In this document: in pieces, positions 7,008 through 15,484 of the stretch
Layout of the letters: the number at the start of each line of letters is the position of its first letter
Numbering within the stretch: position 1 is the stretch's first letter
Source of the DNA: Streptomyces sp. S.PB5
Lineage (GTDB): Bacteria > Actinomycetota > Actinomycetes > Streptomycetales > Streptomycetaceae
Reading direction: 5' to 3'
DNA length: 64,000 nt
Assembly (NCBI RefSeq): GCF_030403745.1
Contig: NZ_JAQMWP010000007.1
Coordinates: 452,239 to 516,238 of the forward strand
Notes under the pieces: model-generated
The model's input: the letters and a program-made list of their open reading frames with translations, nothing else
Told to the model about the DNA's origin: nothing
Database searches by the model: none
Made by a program: the position numbers and the translations under genes

Positions 7008-8618
7008 CGGGATCCGGAAGGTGTGCAGGACCGTGCTCAGGGCCTGCTGGTTGGCGGCGTCGTCCCAGTCGTCCGCGGGCGTCGTCCAGCGCAGCGAGAA
7101 ACCGCGGCCCGAGCCGATGAGGAAGCCGCGGCCCAGGGTGTGCACGCGGGTGCCCTCGACGGTGTCGAGCCACTCCAGGTCGGCGGCCTCGCGGCCCTGG
7201 TACGTCGTCGCGCGGATCTCCCCGATCCGCACGTAGTCGCCCGCCGCCTTCAGATCCGGCTCGACGTCGTCACGCCAGACGGCGACCGGGTCGTCGCCCA
7301 CCCGTGTGCTGAAGGTGACCGCGAGCGTACGCGGATCGCCCTCACGGCCCAGCACGACCCGGTACGCCAGGTCGTCCTGCTTCGTCGTGCTCAACGGCTT
7401 CCAGCCCTTGGGCAGGGAGACGGAGAAGCCCTGCGGCGAGACGTACTTCTGGAACTCCGGTTGTCGAATTGTCGGGGAAGCGCTCGTCGGGGTGGGTGTC
7501 GGTGTCGGGGCCGGTGCCTGGCGCGGCGGTGCCGCGGGCGCGGAGGCGGACGGAGACACGGACGCGGGCGCGGACGCCGGAGCGGAGGGGGGCGCGGTCG
7601 CCGACGGTCCGGGAGTTGCCGCACCGGCCGCGGAGTCGTCGGAGCCGCCGGGCAGTTCACGGGCCACGGCGACGACCGCCACCGCGACGGTGACGACGGC
7701 CAGCGCGGTGCCGACGACCATGGCCCGCTTGCGCCGGCCGGGGCCCCCGGAGGCCAGGCCGCGCAGCCGGGACTGCCGCGGAGCCGCCGCCAGAACCGCG
7801 TCGGGGTCCTCGGCCACGATGCGGGTGAGCGCCTCGCGGACCACCTGGCGGCTCAGTCGCTCGCGGGAGTTCTTGCGGAGCAGCCCCTGCACGATCTGGG
7901 TGAGCGGACCGGCCCGCACCGGGCTGCGCAGCGGCAGCCGGTCCACGCCCTTCAGCGTGGTCTCCGGGCTGTCCCGGTCACGGAACGGCGGCCGGCCCTC
8001 GACCATCGTGTAGAGCATCGCGCCCAGTGCCCACAGATCCGCCGCCGGTCCGATCCGCTCGTCGCGGGCCTGTTCCGGGGAGGCGTACGACGGGGCGCTG
8101 ACCCGGGGGGTGAGGGTCGCGCCGGTCAGTCCGTAGCCGGTGACCACGAGGGGGGACCGGTCCCGCACGAACACCTGGCCCGGGCTGAGCTCGCCGTGCG
8201 TGATGCCCTGGCTGTGTCCGGCCTCCAGCACATCGAGCAGTTCGAGGCCGATACGGGCCGCCCGTACCTGGTCGAACGTGCCCTCCCGCTCCAGGAGTTC
8301 ACCGAGCGGGGTGCCCTCGATCCACTCGGTGACGGTCCACAGGGTGCCGTACTCCTCGACGGCGTCGACGACCGGGGCGACCCGGCCAGGGCAGAGCCGT
8401 CCCATGGTCTCGGACATGCGGATGACCCGGGCGATCGCCCGCCGCGAGCTCTCGCCCTCAGGGTCCGCCGGCAGGCCGATCTGGGTGAGCAGACACGGCC
8501 GGCCGGCCTCGACGTCCTCGCCGTACCAGGACACGCGGTTGGTCTCGCGGTGGAGGACCTCCAGGAGCCGGTACCTTCCGGCCACCAACTCATGTGTGGA
8601 GACGTGCGCCTTGACCAT
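6999..8618 (-). CDS. Membrane-anchored pseudokinase with extracellular domain
   Basis: A 539-residue protein laid out like a Streptomyces Ser/Thr kinase: cytoplasmic kinase fold (about 15-270), one transmembrane helix (AMVVGTALAVVTVAVAVVAVA, near 300-320), a Pro/Ala/Ser/Thr linker (about 335-395) and a 145-residue outer domain. The kinase fold is degenerate. The lysine of VAxK is absent (CLLTQIG, 42-48), the HRDLKPxN loop reads HGELSPGQ (141-148) and DFG reads TGYG (160-163), while the SPEQ and DLWALGAMLYTMVEGRPPF scaffold is kept. It should therefore signal by binding rather than phosphorylation. The start at ATG 8618 has GAGGG six bases upstream; ATG 8624 is an alternative. Confidence 0.88.
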   Translation of the reverse strand: MVKAHVSTHELVAGRYRLLEVLHRETNRVSWYGEDVEAGRPCLLTQIGLPADPEGESSRRAIARVIRMSETMGRLCPGRVAPVVDAVEEYGTLWTVTEWIEGTPLGELLEREGTFDQVRAARIGLELLDVLEAGHSQGITHGELSPGQVFVRDRSPLVVTGYGLTGATLTPRVSAPSYASPEQARDERIGPAADLWALGAMLYTMVEGRPPFRDRDSPETTLKGVDRLPLRSPVRAGPLTQIVQGLLRKNSRERLSRQVVREALTRIVAEDPDAVLAAAPRQSRLRGLASGGPGRRKRAMVVGTALAVVTVAVAVVAVARELPGGSDDSAAGAATPGPSATAPPSAPASAPASVSPSASAPAAPPRQAPAPTPTPTPTSASPTIRQPEFQKYVSPQGFSVSLPKGWKPLSTTKQDDLAYRVVLGREGDPRTLAVTFSTRVGDDPVAVWRDDVEPDLKAAGDYVRIGEIRATTYQGREAADLEWLDTVEGTRVHTLGRGFLIGSGRGFSLRWTTPADDWDDAANQQALSTVLHTFRIPSG

Positions 8619-8745
8619 GGTCATCCCTCGCCGAACCCTGGTTCTCACCCTTTCCCACAGGTACGAGGGGTATGACGGGATGCGTTCAGTCGAACGGCAA
8701 GCGCTTTTCCTGACGGCCAGTCATCGCAAGTGAATTGACGAACTG

Positions 8746-9714
8746 TCAGAGCAGTTCGAAACGTTCTGCCCAGATTTTGACATCTCCGGTCGTGGCGTTG
8801 CCCCCGCACACCACCAGACCCAGCCGGGCGCCGTCGCCGACCCGTTCCAGCACCCGCCGGGCCGCGGGCAGCAGACAGCCGGCGGCGGGCTCCGCCCACA
8901 CCTTGGCGTGGTCGGCGAGCTGGAGCGAGCCCTGCACGGCCTCCCGGTCGGTGACCACGAGGACCTCGTCGACCTGCGCCGACACATGGTCGTACGTCAG
9001 CCGGGACACGGCAGGCGCGCTGAGCGTCGTGACGATCGACGACAGCGCGACCGGCACCGGTCCGCCCGCGGCCAGCGCCCGGGACATGGCCTCGGCGCCC
9101 TCGGTCTCCACACCCCAGATCCGCACCCCGGGCCGCCGGGCCCGCAGCGCCGCCGCGACCCCGGCGATCAGTCCACCGCCTCCGATGCTGACCAGGACGT
9201 CGGTGAGTTCACCGGCGTCCTCGGCGAACTCCAGCCCCACGGTGCCCTGTCCGGCGATCACGACCGGGTCGTCGAAGGGGTGGACCAGCGTCAGCCCTTC
9301 GTCCCGCAACCGGTTCACGAGGGAGAAAGCGCTGTCCATGTCGTCGGTCAGCCGCACCGACGCACCGGCGTCCTCCGCGATCTCCACGGCCCGGGCCGAG
9401 GCCGAGCGCGGCATGACCACGGTGGCCTTCACGTCGAGTGCGGCGGCCGTCATCGCCAGCGCGATGCCGTGGTTGCCGCCGCTGACCGCCACCACCCCGG
9501 CGGCCCGCTCGGCGTCGCTGAGCGACAGCAGCTTCGCCGTCGCCCCGCGCGCCTTGAACGAACCGGTGTGCTGCAGCAGTTCGAGCTTGGCGGTGACCGG
9601 CGCACCGAGCAGTGCGGACAGTCCGGGGCTCGGCACGGTCGGAGTGCGTACGACGTGTCCGGCGATCCGCTCGGCCGCGGCTTCGATGTCGGAGATCCCG
9701 ATCAAGACAGTCAC
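8746..9714 (-). CDS. Threonine/serine dehydratase, PLP-dependent
   Basis: A 322-residue fold-type II PLP enzyme, expected to deaminate threonine or serine to the 2-oxo acid. The PLP lysine is K54 in GSFKARGA, the substrate loop is SGGNHG (78-83), and the phosphate-binding glycine loop is SIGGGGLIAG. No C-terminal ACT regulatory domain is present, so it is of the short, catabolic or broad-specificity type rather than the isoleucine-biosynthetic IlvA. A racemase activity is possible in this family. It starts at GTG 9714 next to GGAAAGG. It is followed by the pseudokinase gene 127 bases downstream on the same strand. Confidence 0.9.
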   Translation of the reverse strand: MTVLIGISDIEAAAERIAGHVVRTPTVPSPGLSALLGAPVTAKLELLQHTGSFKARGATAKLLSLSDAERAAGVVAVSGGNHGIALAMTAAALDVKATVVMPRSASARAVEIAEDAGASVRLTDDMDSAFSLVNRLRDEGLTLVHPFDDPVVIAGQGTVGLEFAEDAGELTDVLVSIGGGGLIAGVAAALRARRPGVRIWGVETEGAEAMSRALAAGGPVPVALSSIVTTLSAPAVSRLTYDHVSAQVDEVLVVTDREAVQGSLQLADHAKVWAEPAAGCLLPAARRVLERVGDGARLGLVVCGGNATTGDVKIWAERFELL

Positions 9715-9784
9715 CTTTCCGGGGCAGGGACGTACTCCCTCGCACCCTGACCCGGTGCACGGCAGAGGTCAAATCGGTTTACGG

Positions 9785-10462
9785 CTAGTGCTGCTGCGCC
9801 TTCTGCGGCGTCGCCTCGCTCGGCCGTACGACGACGTACCCCTGCCCCTGCAGCATCAGCTGGACGGCCTCGCCCGAACCGCCGCGCAGCATCGAGCCGA
9901 TGGACTGGGACCGGTGCAGCGAGGTCTGCAGACCGGCGGTCCAGCCGACCACCGCGTCGGTATCGACGTAGACCGGGTACTGCGGCGAGACCGGGATGAC
10001 GAGGGGACTGCCCTCGCAGATCAGCCCCAGTCGGCCGTGCCCGGTGAAGACGCTGTTGAACAGGCCGCCGCCGGCGACCCCCGCCCCCTTCACGGTCGCG
10101 ATCCGGTACGACAACGAGGCGTCGAAGCACAGGACGTTGCGGCCGTTGACGGTGAACTCGTCGCCGGGGTCGATGTCGACGACGAAGACGTTCTGCGCCT
10201 CCTGGGCGAACCAGGCCTCGCCCTGGCCGCGGACCGCCATCAGCGGCAGCCCCTCACCGGTGACGGCGCGCTTGAGCATGCCGCCCACACCCTGGCCCTT
10301 GCGCTCGAACTGGAGATTGCCCCGGTAGGCGATCATCGCCCCCTGCCGGGCGAACATCTCGCCGTTCACCGCGTACTTGACGCACTTGGCGTTCTCGACC
10401 GTCATGCCCGGCGCCGTGGCCGGCTGCACCATGTGCTCGCTGGAAAAGAGGTCACCCTTCAT
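9785..10462 (-). CDS. AIM24 family protein
   Basis: A 225-residue AIM24-domain protein. The fold is a double-layer beta-helix rich in glycine: KYAVNGEMFARQGAMIAYRGNLQFERKGQGVGGMLKRAVTGEGLPLM and later GGGLFNSVFTGHGRLGLICEG. The name comes from a yeast mitochondrial protein; the bacterial role is unknown. I choose ATG 10462, where MKGDLFSSEHM begins the conserved part; an ATG at 10498 would add 12 residues. It directly follows the TerD-containing gene on the same strand (66-base gap), and AIM24 and TerD proteins often neighbour each other in actinobacteria. Confidence 0.88.
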   Translation of the reverse strand: MKGDLFSSEHMVQPATAPGMTVENAKCVKYAVNGEMFARQGAMIAYRGNLQFERKGQGVGGMLKRAVTGEGLPLMAVRGQGEAWFAQEAQNVFVVDIDPGDEFTVNGRNVLCFDASLSYRIATVKGAGVAGGGLFNSVFTGHGRLGLICEGSPLVIPVSPQYPVYVDTDAVVGWTAGLQTSLHRSQSIGSMLRGGSGEAVQLMLQGQGYVVVRPSEATPQKAQQH

Positions 10463-10528
10463 GCGGGCATCGTGTCCCGGACGTTCGCGTTCCGCCATGG
10501 GGCCGGGCGGTGTGTCGGGCGGGCTCGG

Positions 10529-12016
10529 TCATGCGCCGAAGAGCTGGGTCCAGTAGGTGCCCGCCGGGCCGCCGCCCGCGAAGCCGATTCCGATGTGGGT
10601 GAAGTCGGGCTTGAGGATGTTGGCCCGGTGCCCCGGACTGTTCATCCAGCCCTCCACGACCTCGGCGGCGGACCGCTGGCCGCAGGCTATGTTCTCGCCG
10701 ATCGACCGCCGCCGCGCTCCGGCCGCGGCCGCCCGGTCCCAGGGCCGGCTGCCGTCCGGCGAGGTGTGGGAGTAGAAGGAGCGGGCGATCATGTCGGCGC
10801 TGTGCGCCTGGGCGGCGGTGGTGAGGTGCGGGTCGACGGCCAGGGGAGGCAGGCCGTGCCGGGCGCGTTCCCCGTTGGTGAGGTCGACGACCTCGGCGGC
10901 GGTACGGGTCAGCTCACCCGGGGTGAGCGGCCTGGCCCACAGAGCCGTCCAGTACGTGTCACCGTGGCGGCCGCCGGACGCGCGGCCCAGCCCGACATGG
11001 GTGAAGGCCCCCTCGCGCAGGGTCTGGCGGGGCTGGTCGGTGCGCAGACAGTAGTCGACGAACTCGGCGGGGGTGCGGGGGCCGGAGACGAGCTGTTCAC
11101 CGACCGTGATGTACGTGTATCCGGTGGCGGTCAGGCGCTGGTACACGGAGACGCCGTCACGGCCCTCGGTGCCGAGGCGTCCCGCCGCGGCCATGGCGGA
11201 GGCGTGGGACTGAGCGGCGCAGACGAGGCGCGCGTCGAGGGAGACGGCCGGGGAACCGGCGGCGGCGCGGGCCGGGTTGACCAGGGCGAGGAAGCCGTCG
11301 GGGTCGGGGGCCGGAGCGTGGGGAGACTGCGGGGCGTGTGGGGGCGTGCTGGGGGTGACCGCCTGCCCGGCACGGGGTGTCGGTGCCCGAGACGCGGGCG
11401 GCGCGCCCCATGGCGGCGTACCCGTGGGGCTGTGTGACGGGGTCGGCGGAGCACCGGGGCTGATGGGCGTGGTGGGTGCCTGTGCGCGCAGGGCGACGGG
11501 GGTGCGCGGCGTCGCCGGTGCCGCTGCCGGCGGCGTTTCGTCGGCCACCTCCACCCCGAAGTCCCGTGCCAGCCCGGCCAGTCCGTCCGCGTACCCCTGC
11601 CCCAGCGCCCGCAGCTTCCAGCCCGCGCCGCGCCGGTAGATCTCCACGAGCAGCAGGACCGTCTCCTGCCGCGGGCGCGGCGGGGCGAACCGGGTCAGCT
11701 GACGGCCGCCCGGGCCGGTGACGAGCAGAGTCGGGGAGGGCAGGAGGCCCAGGGGAGTGCCGGGGTCGGCCGCGCTGACGGCGACCGTGATCCGCGTGGC
11801 GCCCGGGCGCAGACGCGCCGGGTCGACGGTCAGGGTGTCGCCGGACAGTCGCGCCCCCGGGGCGGCGGGCTGGTTGTAGAACACGAAGTCGCCGTCGCCC
11901 CGCACCTTGCCGCCGTCGTCGGTGATCAGCGCGGACACATCGAAGGGACCGGGTACCCGGACGGTCACGGCACCGCCCGGGAGGGGCAGATTGCCGCCGG
12001 GGACCAACTCGGTCAT
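10529..12016 (-). CDS. TerD domain fused to two CAP/SCP domains
   Basis: A 495-residue fusion. Residues 1-175 are a TerD (tellurium-resistance/calcium-binding stress) domain: LVPGGNLPLPGGAVTVRV, DDGGKVRGDGDFVFYNQP, and QETVLLLVEIYRRGAGWKLRALGQGYADGLAGLARDFGVEV. Residues 176-245 are a proline/threonine-rich linker. Two CAP (cysteine-rich secretory protein) domains follow, about 246-360 and 365-495; the second is the better conserved (HTSPDGSRPWDRAAAAG, IGENIACGQRSA, GWMNSPGHRANIL). CAP domains usually act outside the cell, but this protein starts with cytoplasmic-type TerD and has no signal peptide. The first CAP lacks the clear HTSPDG and SPGHR motifs. Confidence 0.88.
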   Translation of the reverse strand: MTELVPGGNLPLPGGAVTVRVPGPFDVSALITDDGGKVRGDGDFVFYNQPAAPGARLSGDTLTVDPARLRPGATRITVAVSAADPGTPLGLLPSPTLLVTGPGGRQLTRFAPPRPRQETVLLLVEIYRRGAGWKLRALGQGYADGLAGLARDFGVEVADETPPAAAPATPRTPVALRAQAPTTPISPGAPPTPSHSPTGTPPWGAPPASRAPTPRAGQAVTPSTPPHAPQSPHAPAPDPDGFLALVNPARAAAGSPAVSLDARLVCAAQSHASAMAAAGRLGTEGRDGVSVYQRLTATGYTYITVGEQLVSGPRTPAEFVDYCLRTDQPRQTLREGAFTHVGLGRASGGRHGDTYWTALWARPLTPGELTRTAAEVVDLTNGERARHGLPPLAVDPHLTTAAQAHSADMIARSFYSHTSPDGSRPWDRAAAAGARRRSIGENIACGQRSAAEVVEGWMNSPGHRANILKPDFTHIGIGFAGGGPAGTYWTQLFGA

Positions 12017-12082
12017 CGTGCCGTCCTGGTGTCGTGGTGCGGAACCCGGTGGGGGTGTCGTCCGGAAAACGTGCGTCCGCCC

Positions 12083-12099
12083 ACCGGGGTTCCCCCGGT
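12083..12099 (-). terminator. Hairpin after the DD-peptidase gene
   Basis: ACCGGGG-TTC-CCCCGGT forms a perfect 7-bp stem with a 3-base loop, 32 bases past the stop of the DD-peptidase gene and before the TerD-CAP gene. No T-run follows, as is common for Streptomyces terminators. Confidence 0.5.
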
Positions 12100-12131
12100 C
12101 AGAACAGGGCCACCCCCGGAGCGACGTCCTC

Positions 12132-13325
12132 TTACCGCTCGACGGCCGCCGAGCCCCGTGCCGCCCTGGTCGCCTTGCCGCAGAAGGCCGACTCCAGGGT
12201 GCCCGTCATCGTGTTGAGCACCGCCCCGTTGTTGGAGGTGTTGGCGAGCGCGCTGAGGCTGCGTCTGCCGTCCTTCGAGGTGAAGGCGTATGTGTAGTAG
12301 CCCTGGACGGCGCCTGTGTGGCCGTACACCGACACCCCGCAGGACAGGGTGCGGCGGCGCAGGCCGAGGCCGTACGCCGTGGTGCTGTTGACCGTCCACA
12401 TGCGCTGCATCTGCTTGAGGCTCTTGGCGGAGGTCAGCTCTCCGCCGAGCAGCGCCGACAGGAAGGTGTTCAGGTCGCCGGTGGTGGAGATGAGCGCGCC
12501 CGCGCTCTGCGCCCAGGACGTCGTCTGCCGGGTGGCGTCGACGAGCCAGGCGCCCGCCGCGTCCGGTGTCAGGTAGCCGCGGGTGTGACGGCCGGGGATC
12601 TTCGTGGCGGGATGCACGTACAGCGTGTCGTCGAGTGCGAGGGGCTCGATGATGCGGCTCTGGTACGCGGTGCCCACGGAGCGGCCGGTGAGCTTCTCGA
12701 TGAGCATGCCGGCGACCACGAAGTTGGTGTTGGAGTACGAGTAGGCGGCACCGGGCCGGTTGGTGCGGGCGTGGCGCAGCGAGCGGTTCACCAGCTGGCG
12801 GTAGGTGAAGACCTTGGTGCGGACGGCCTCGAAGCCGGGGACCGAGCGGGCGAACATGTCGTTGGTGTAGTCGTACAGACCGCTGCGGTGGCTCAGGACG
12901 TGGCGCACGGTGATCCGGTCGTCGGGGAGCAGGCCCGGCAGATAGCGGTTGACCGGCGCGTCGAGCCTGAGCTTCTTCTCGTCGGACAGCTGCAGCAGCA
13001 CCACGGCGGAGAAGGTCTTGGTGACGCTGCCGATGCGGAACCGGTCGCGGGTGCTGATGGTGCGTCGGGTCCGGCGGTCGGCGAGGCCGGTGACCGCGCG
13101 GTGGACGGTGTCGCCGTCGTCGATCCGGGCCATCGCACCGGGCGCGCCCTGTCGCAGGGCGGTGCGCAGCACACCGCGCAGACCCGCGAGATCGGGCTTC
13201 GCCAGTGCCGCGGCACTCGTCGGGACCGTGTCCCTGTCCTCTGCCGTGGCGTGTGCCGGGACCGCCAGCAGGGACAGCAGGACCGCTCCCGAGACCGTTG
13301 CCCGACGCAGGGTTGCTGATGTCAT
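12132..13325 (-). CDS. Secreted D-alanyl-D-alanine carboxypeptidase, R61 type
   Basis: A 397-residue exported serine peptidase. A signal peptide (residues 1-27, ending AVPAHATA) is followed by the class C-like penicillin-binding fold. Motifs are S-V-T-K in RIGSVTKTFSAVVLLQL, the tyrosine motif Y-S-N in AAYSYSNTNFVVAGMLIEKLTG, and HTG in SVYGHTGAVQGYYTY. From memory the sequence is closely similar along its length to the DD-peptidase of Streptomyces R61, the classic soluble penicillin-sensitive carboxypeptidase that trims D-Ala from peptidoglycan stems. The start at ATG 13325 has GGGAGA eight bases upstream. Its gene is divergent from the thermolysin-like protease. Confidence 0.93.
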   Translation of the reverse strand: MTSATLRRATVSGAVLLSLLAVPAHATAEDRDTVPTSAAALAKPDLAGLRGVLRTALRQGAPGAMARIDDGDTVHRAVTGLADRRTRRTISTRDRFRIGSVTKTFSAVVLLQLSDEKKLRLDAPVNRYLPGLLPDDRITVRHVLSHRSGLYDYTNDMFARSVPGFEAVRTKVFTYRQLVNRSLRHARTNRPGAAYSYSNTNFVVAGMLIEKLTGRSVGTAYQSRIIEPLALDDTLYVHPATKIPGRHTRGYLTPDAAGAWLVDATRQTTSWAQSAGALISTTGDLNTFLSALLGGELTSAKSLKQMQRMWTVNSTTAYGLGLRRRTLSCGVSVYGHTGAVQGYYTYAFTSKDGRRSLSALANTSNNGAVLNTMTGTLESAFCGKATRAARGSAAVER

Positions 13326-13628
13326 CCGAGTGTTCTCCCGTGTCTCCTCGATGCGAGATCGGTCACACGACCTCCGGGCAACCTCCTCGCATCCCGTCAC
13401 ATCTCCACATCCGGCGCACAGTTGGTCACTCGTCGCTCACCGAGCGCTGCGGATTCACAAAGTATTGCCCTGAAGTGTTGGAAAAGCGACTATTCCGGCT
13501 TTGCATGGACATGTCTCATCCGTAAGGGTTCCGTCCGGGGGCCCGACCAGCCCCCATGGCGCTCAACCGCGCCATGAATCAGGGCGGTTGGCGATCCCGG
13601 CCGCCTTCGCACGAAGGAACCCTCAACA
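13326..13628. other. 303-base divergent promoter region
   Basis: Separates the DD-peptidase gene (left) and the M4 protease gene (right). It holds an AT-richer block (13450-13520) likely to carry promoters; TTGCAT (13501-13506) followed 16 bp later by TAAGGG is one weak rightward candidate. Two tandem hairpins (13537-13575) lie between this block and the protease start. I see no gene and no RNA gene here. Confidence 0.5.
13537..13575 (+). promoter_or_regulatory. Two adjacent hairpins in the M4 protease leader
   Basis: GGGGGC-N7-GCCCCC (13537-13555) is followed without a gap by ATGGCGC-N6-GCGCCAT (13556-13575); both stems are perfect. They would lie in the 5' leader of the protease mRNA about 55 bases before the start codon. 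Possible roles are mRNA stability, attenuation or protein binding. Confidence 0.45.
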
Positions 13629-15383
13629 GTGCGCAGACCCCACATACGCGGCCTGGCCGTCGCTGTCGCGGTGGCGACGGCCGCCACGGGGCTCGCGGGT
13701 ACGGCGTTCGCCGGCCCGTCCACGTCCACGGCGAAGCCCCGGGCCGCCACCGCTGCCTCGGTGGCCGACGCGGCCCGTACCGCCGCGTTCGCCCATGCCG
13801 GGGCGACGGGCGTCGCCCCGGGCGACGAGCTCCAGGCCCAGGACGTGATGATCGACCCCGAGGGCGGCCGGCATGTCCGGTTCGTCCGGTCCCATCGGGG
13901 CATGCCGGTCCTCGGCGGCGATCTCGTCGTCCACCTCACCGAGCGGCTGGCCTACGCGGGAGTCACCCGCGCGGCCGATCACACCGTCGCCCCCGAGGCG
14001 CCGCACGCCCGGCTGACCGCCCGGCAGGCCGAGGAACGTGCCGCAGCCGTCGCCAAGGGCGAGGCGGGCACGGCCGAACTCGTCATCGACGCCCGCCGCG
14101 GCGCCTGCGCCCTCGCCTACCAGGTGCGGGTGAGCGACAGCGCCACCGCCGAGGCGGGCGGCTCCCGGACGGTCGTCGTCGACGCCCTCACCGGCAAGGT
14201 GCGCAGCAACACGCCGGACAGCGACGAGTTCCTGTCGCCCGAGCTCGTCGACACCCTGCGCGAGCGCGGTGAGACGCTCGACCCCGCCACCGGCACCGCC
14301 CCGCAGACCTCCGCGCTCGCGGCGACGGCCTCCGGCACCGGGAACTCCCTCTTCGCCGGCAAGGTCCCGCTCACCACCACCAAGACGGGCAGCCGCAGCT
14401 ACCTCCTGAAGGACCCCAGCCGCTGGGGCACCGAGACCCGCGACGCCAAGGGTCAGGAGCTGGAGAACTTCGCCCGCGGCAAGAAGTTCACCTCCACCAC
14501 CGACAAGTGGGGCAACGGCACCGTCTCCAACCGGGCCAGTGCCGCCGTCGACGCCCAGTACGGGATCACCAAGACCCTGGACTTCTACAAGAAGACCTTC
14601 GGCCGCAAGGGCATCGCCGACAACTCCAAGGGCGCCCGCGCCATGGTCCACTTCGGCAACAAGGTCGGCAACGCCTTCTGGGCCCCGGCCTGCGGCTGCA
14701 TGCTGTACGGCGACGGTGACGGCGACTTCATCAAGAAGCCGCTCGTCGTCCTCGATGTCACCGGCCACGAGCTCACCCACGGCGTCGTCGACGCCACCGC
14801 CCGCCTGGAGCCGACCCGCGTGGACGCGGACGGCAACCAGTACGGCGAGCCCGGTTCCCTGAACGAGTCCCTCGCCGACATCTTCGGCGCCAACGTCGAG
14901 TTCAGCGCCAACAACCCGAAGAACCCGCCCAACTACCTCCTCGGCGAGAAGCTCGGCCTGGACCAGAAGTTCCTGCGCCGCCTCGACAGGCCCTCCCTCG
15001 ACAAGCTCGAAGGCGCCATCGACTACTGGTCACCGGCCGCCCACGACGCCGAGGTGCACGCCGGCTCCGGCGTCTCCTCGCACGCGTACTACCTGCTCGC
15101 CGAGGGCAGCGGCCGCAAGAAGATCGGCAGCGTCACCTACGACTCGCCGACCTTCGACGGTCTGCCCGTCAAGGGCATCGGCCGCGCCAAGGCCACGGCG
15201 ATCTACTACCGCGCCCTGACCCGTTACATGGTGTCCACCACCGACTTCCACGACGCCCGCGTGGCGACGCTGAAGGCGGCCAAGGACCTCTACGGCGCCG
15301 GCAGCACCGAGTACAAGGCGGTGGACCGCTCCTGGGCCGCCGTCAACGTGACCCCGGCCAACACGCCCGCGGCACGGCACTGA
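13629..15383 (+). CDS. Secreted thermolysin-like (M4) metalloprotease
   Basis: A 584-residue preproprotease. Residues 1-29 are a signal peptide (VAVAVATAATGLAGTAFA); about 30-230 form the FTP/PepSY propeptide region; the rest is the catalytic domain. Zinc ligands H380 and H384 with base E381 lie in VTGHELTHGVV, the third ligand is E413 in LNESLADIFG, and the transition-state histidine lies in VHAGSGVSSHAYYLL. The gap between the HExxH and the third ligand is 29 residues instead of 20, as in Streptomyces relatives of thermolysin. A CGC motif (APACGCMLYGDGDGD) may form a disulfide. GTG 13629 is preceded by GAAGGAA. It is a general nutrient protease. Confidence 0.95.
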   Translation: MRRPHIRGLAVAVAVATAATGLAGTAFAGPSTSTAKPRAATAASVADAARTAAFAHAGATGVAPGDELQAQDVMIDPEGGRHVRFVRSHRGMPVLGGDLVVHLTERLAYAGVTRAADHTVAPEAPHARLTARQAEERAAAVAKGEAGTAELVIDARRGACALAYQVRVSDSATAEAGGSRTVVVDALTGKVRSNTPDSDEFLSPELVDTLRERGETLDPATGTAPQTSALAATASGTGNSLFAGKVPLTTTKTGSRSYLLKDPSRWGTETRDAKGQELENFARGKKFTSTTDKWGNGTVSNRASAAVDAQYGITKTLDFYKKTFGRKGIADNSKGARAMVHFGNKVGNAFWAPACGCMLYGDGDGDFIKKPLVVLDVTGHELTHGVVDATARLEPTRVDADGNQYGEPGSLNESLADIFGANVEFSANNPKNPPNYLLGEKLGLDQKFLRRLDRPSLDKLEGAIDYWSPAAHDAEVHAGSGVSSHAYYLLAEGSGRKKIGSVTYDSPTFDGLPVKGIGRAKATAIYYRALTRYMVSTTDFHDARVATLKAAKDLYGAGSTEYKAVDRSWAAVNVTPANTPAARH

Positions 15384-15388
15384 CCCCA

Positions 15389-15402
15389 CCCGGCCCACCG
15401 GG
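15389..15402 (+). terminator. Weak hairpin after the M4 protease
   Basis: CCCGG-CCCA-CCGGG six bases past the stop codon. Only a 5-bp stem and no T-run; a plausible but weak terminator before the ROK promoter. Confidence 0.3.
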
Positions 15403-15448
15403 CGCCGTGCGTCTCAGAGCTTCCGCACAGCCAATCCTGTTTCTTTTA

Positions 15449-15477
15449 TTGACGACGGAAAAGAAGGCTCATAGGTT
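15449..15477 (+). promoter_or_regulatory. Strong sigma-HrdB-type promoter, leaderless ROK transcript
   Basis: TTGACG (15449-15454) and TAGGTT (15472-15477) are separated by exactly 17 bp and closely match the vegetative consensus. The -10 ends seven bases before ATG 15485, so the transcript should begin on or next to the start codon, giving a leaderless mRNA. Confidence 0.75.
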
Positions 15478-15484
15478 TCCGGCC

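Noticed and set aside
8735..11437. A 900-codon plus-strand frame
   Set aside because: Lies antisense to the threonine dehydratase, AIM24 and TerD-CAP genes and has no domain; a third-position-GC artefact.
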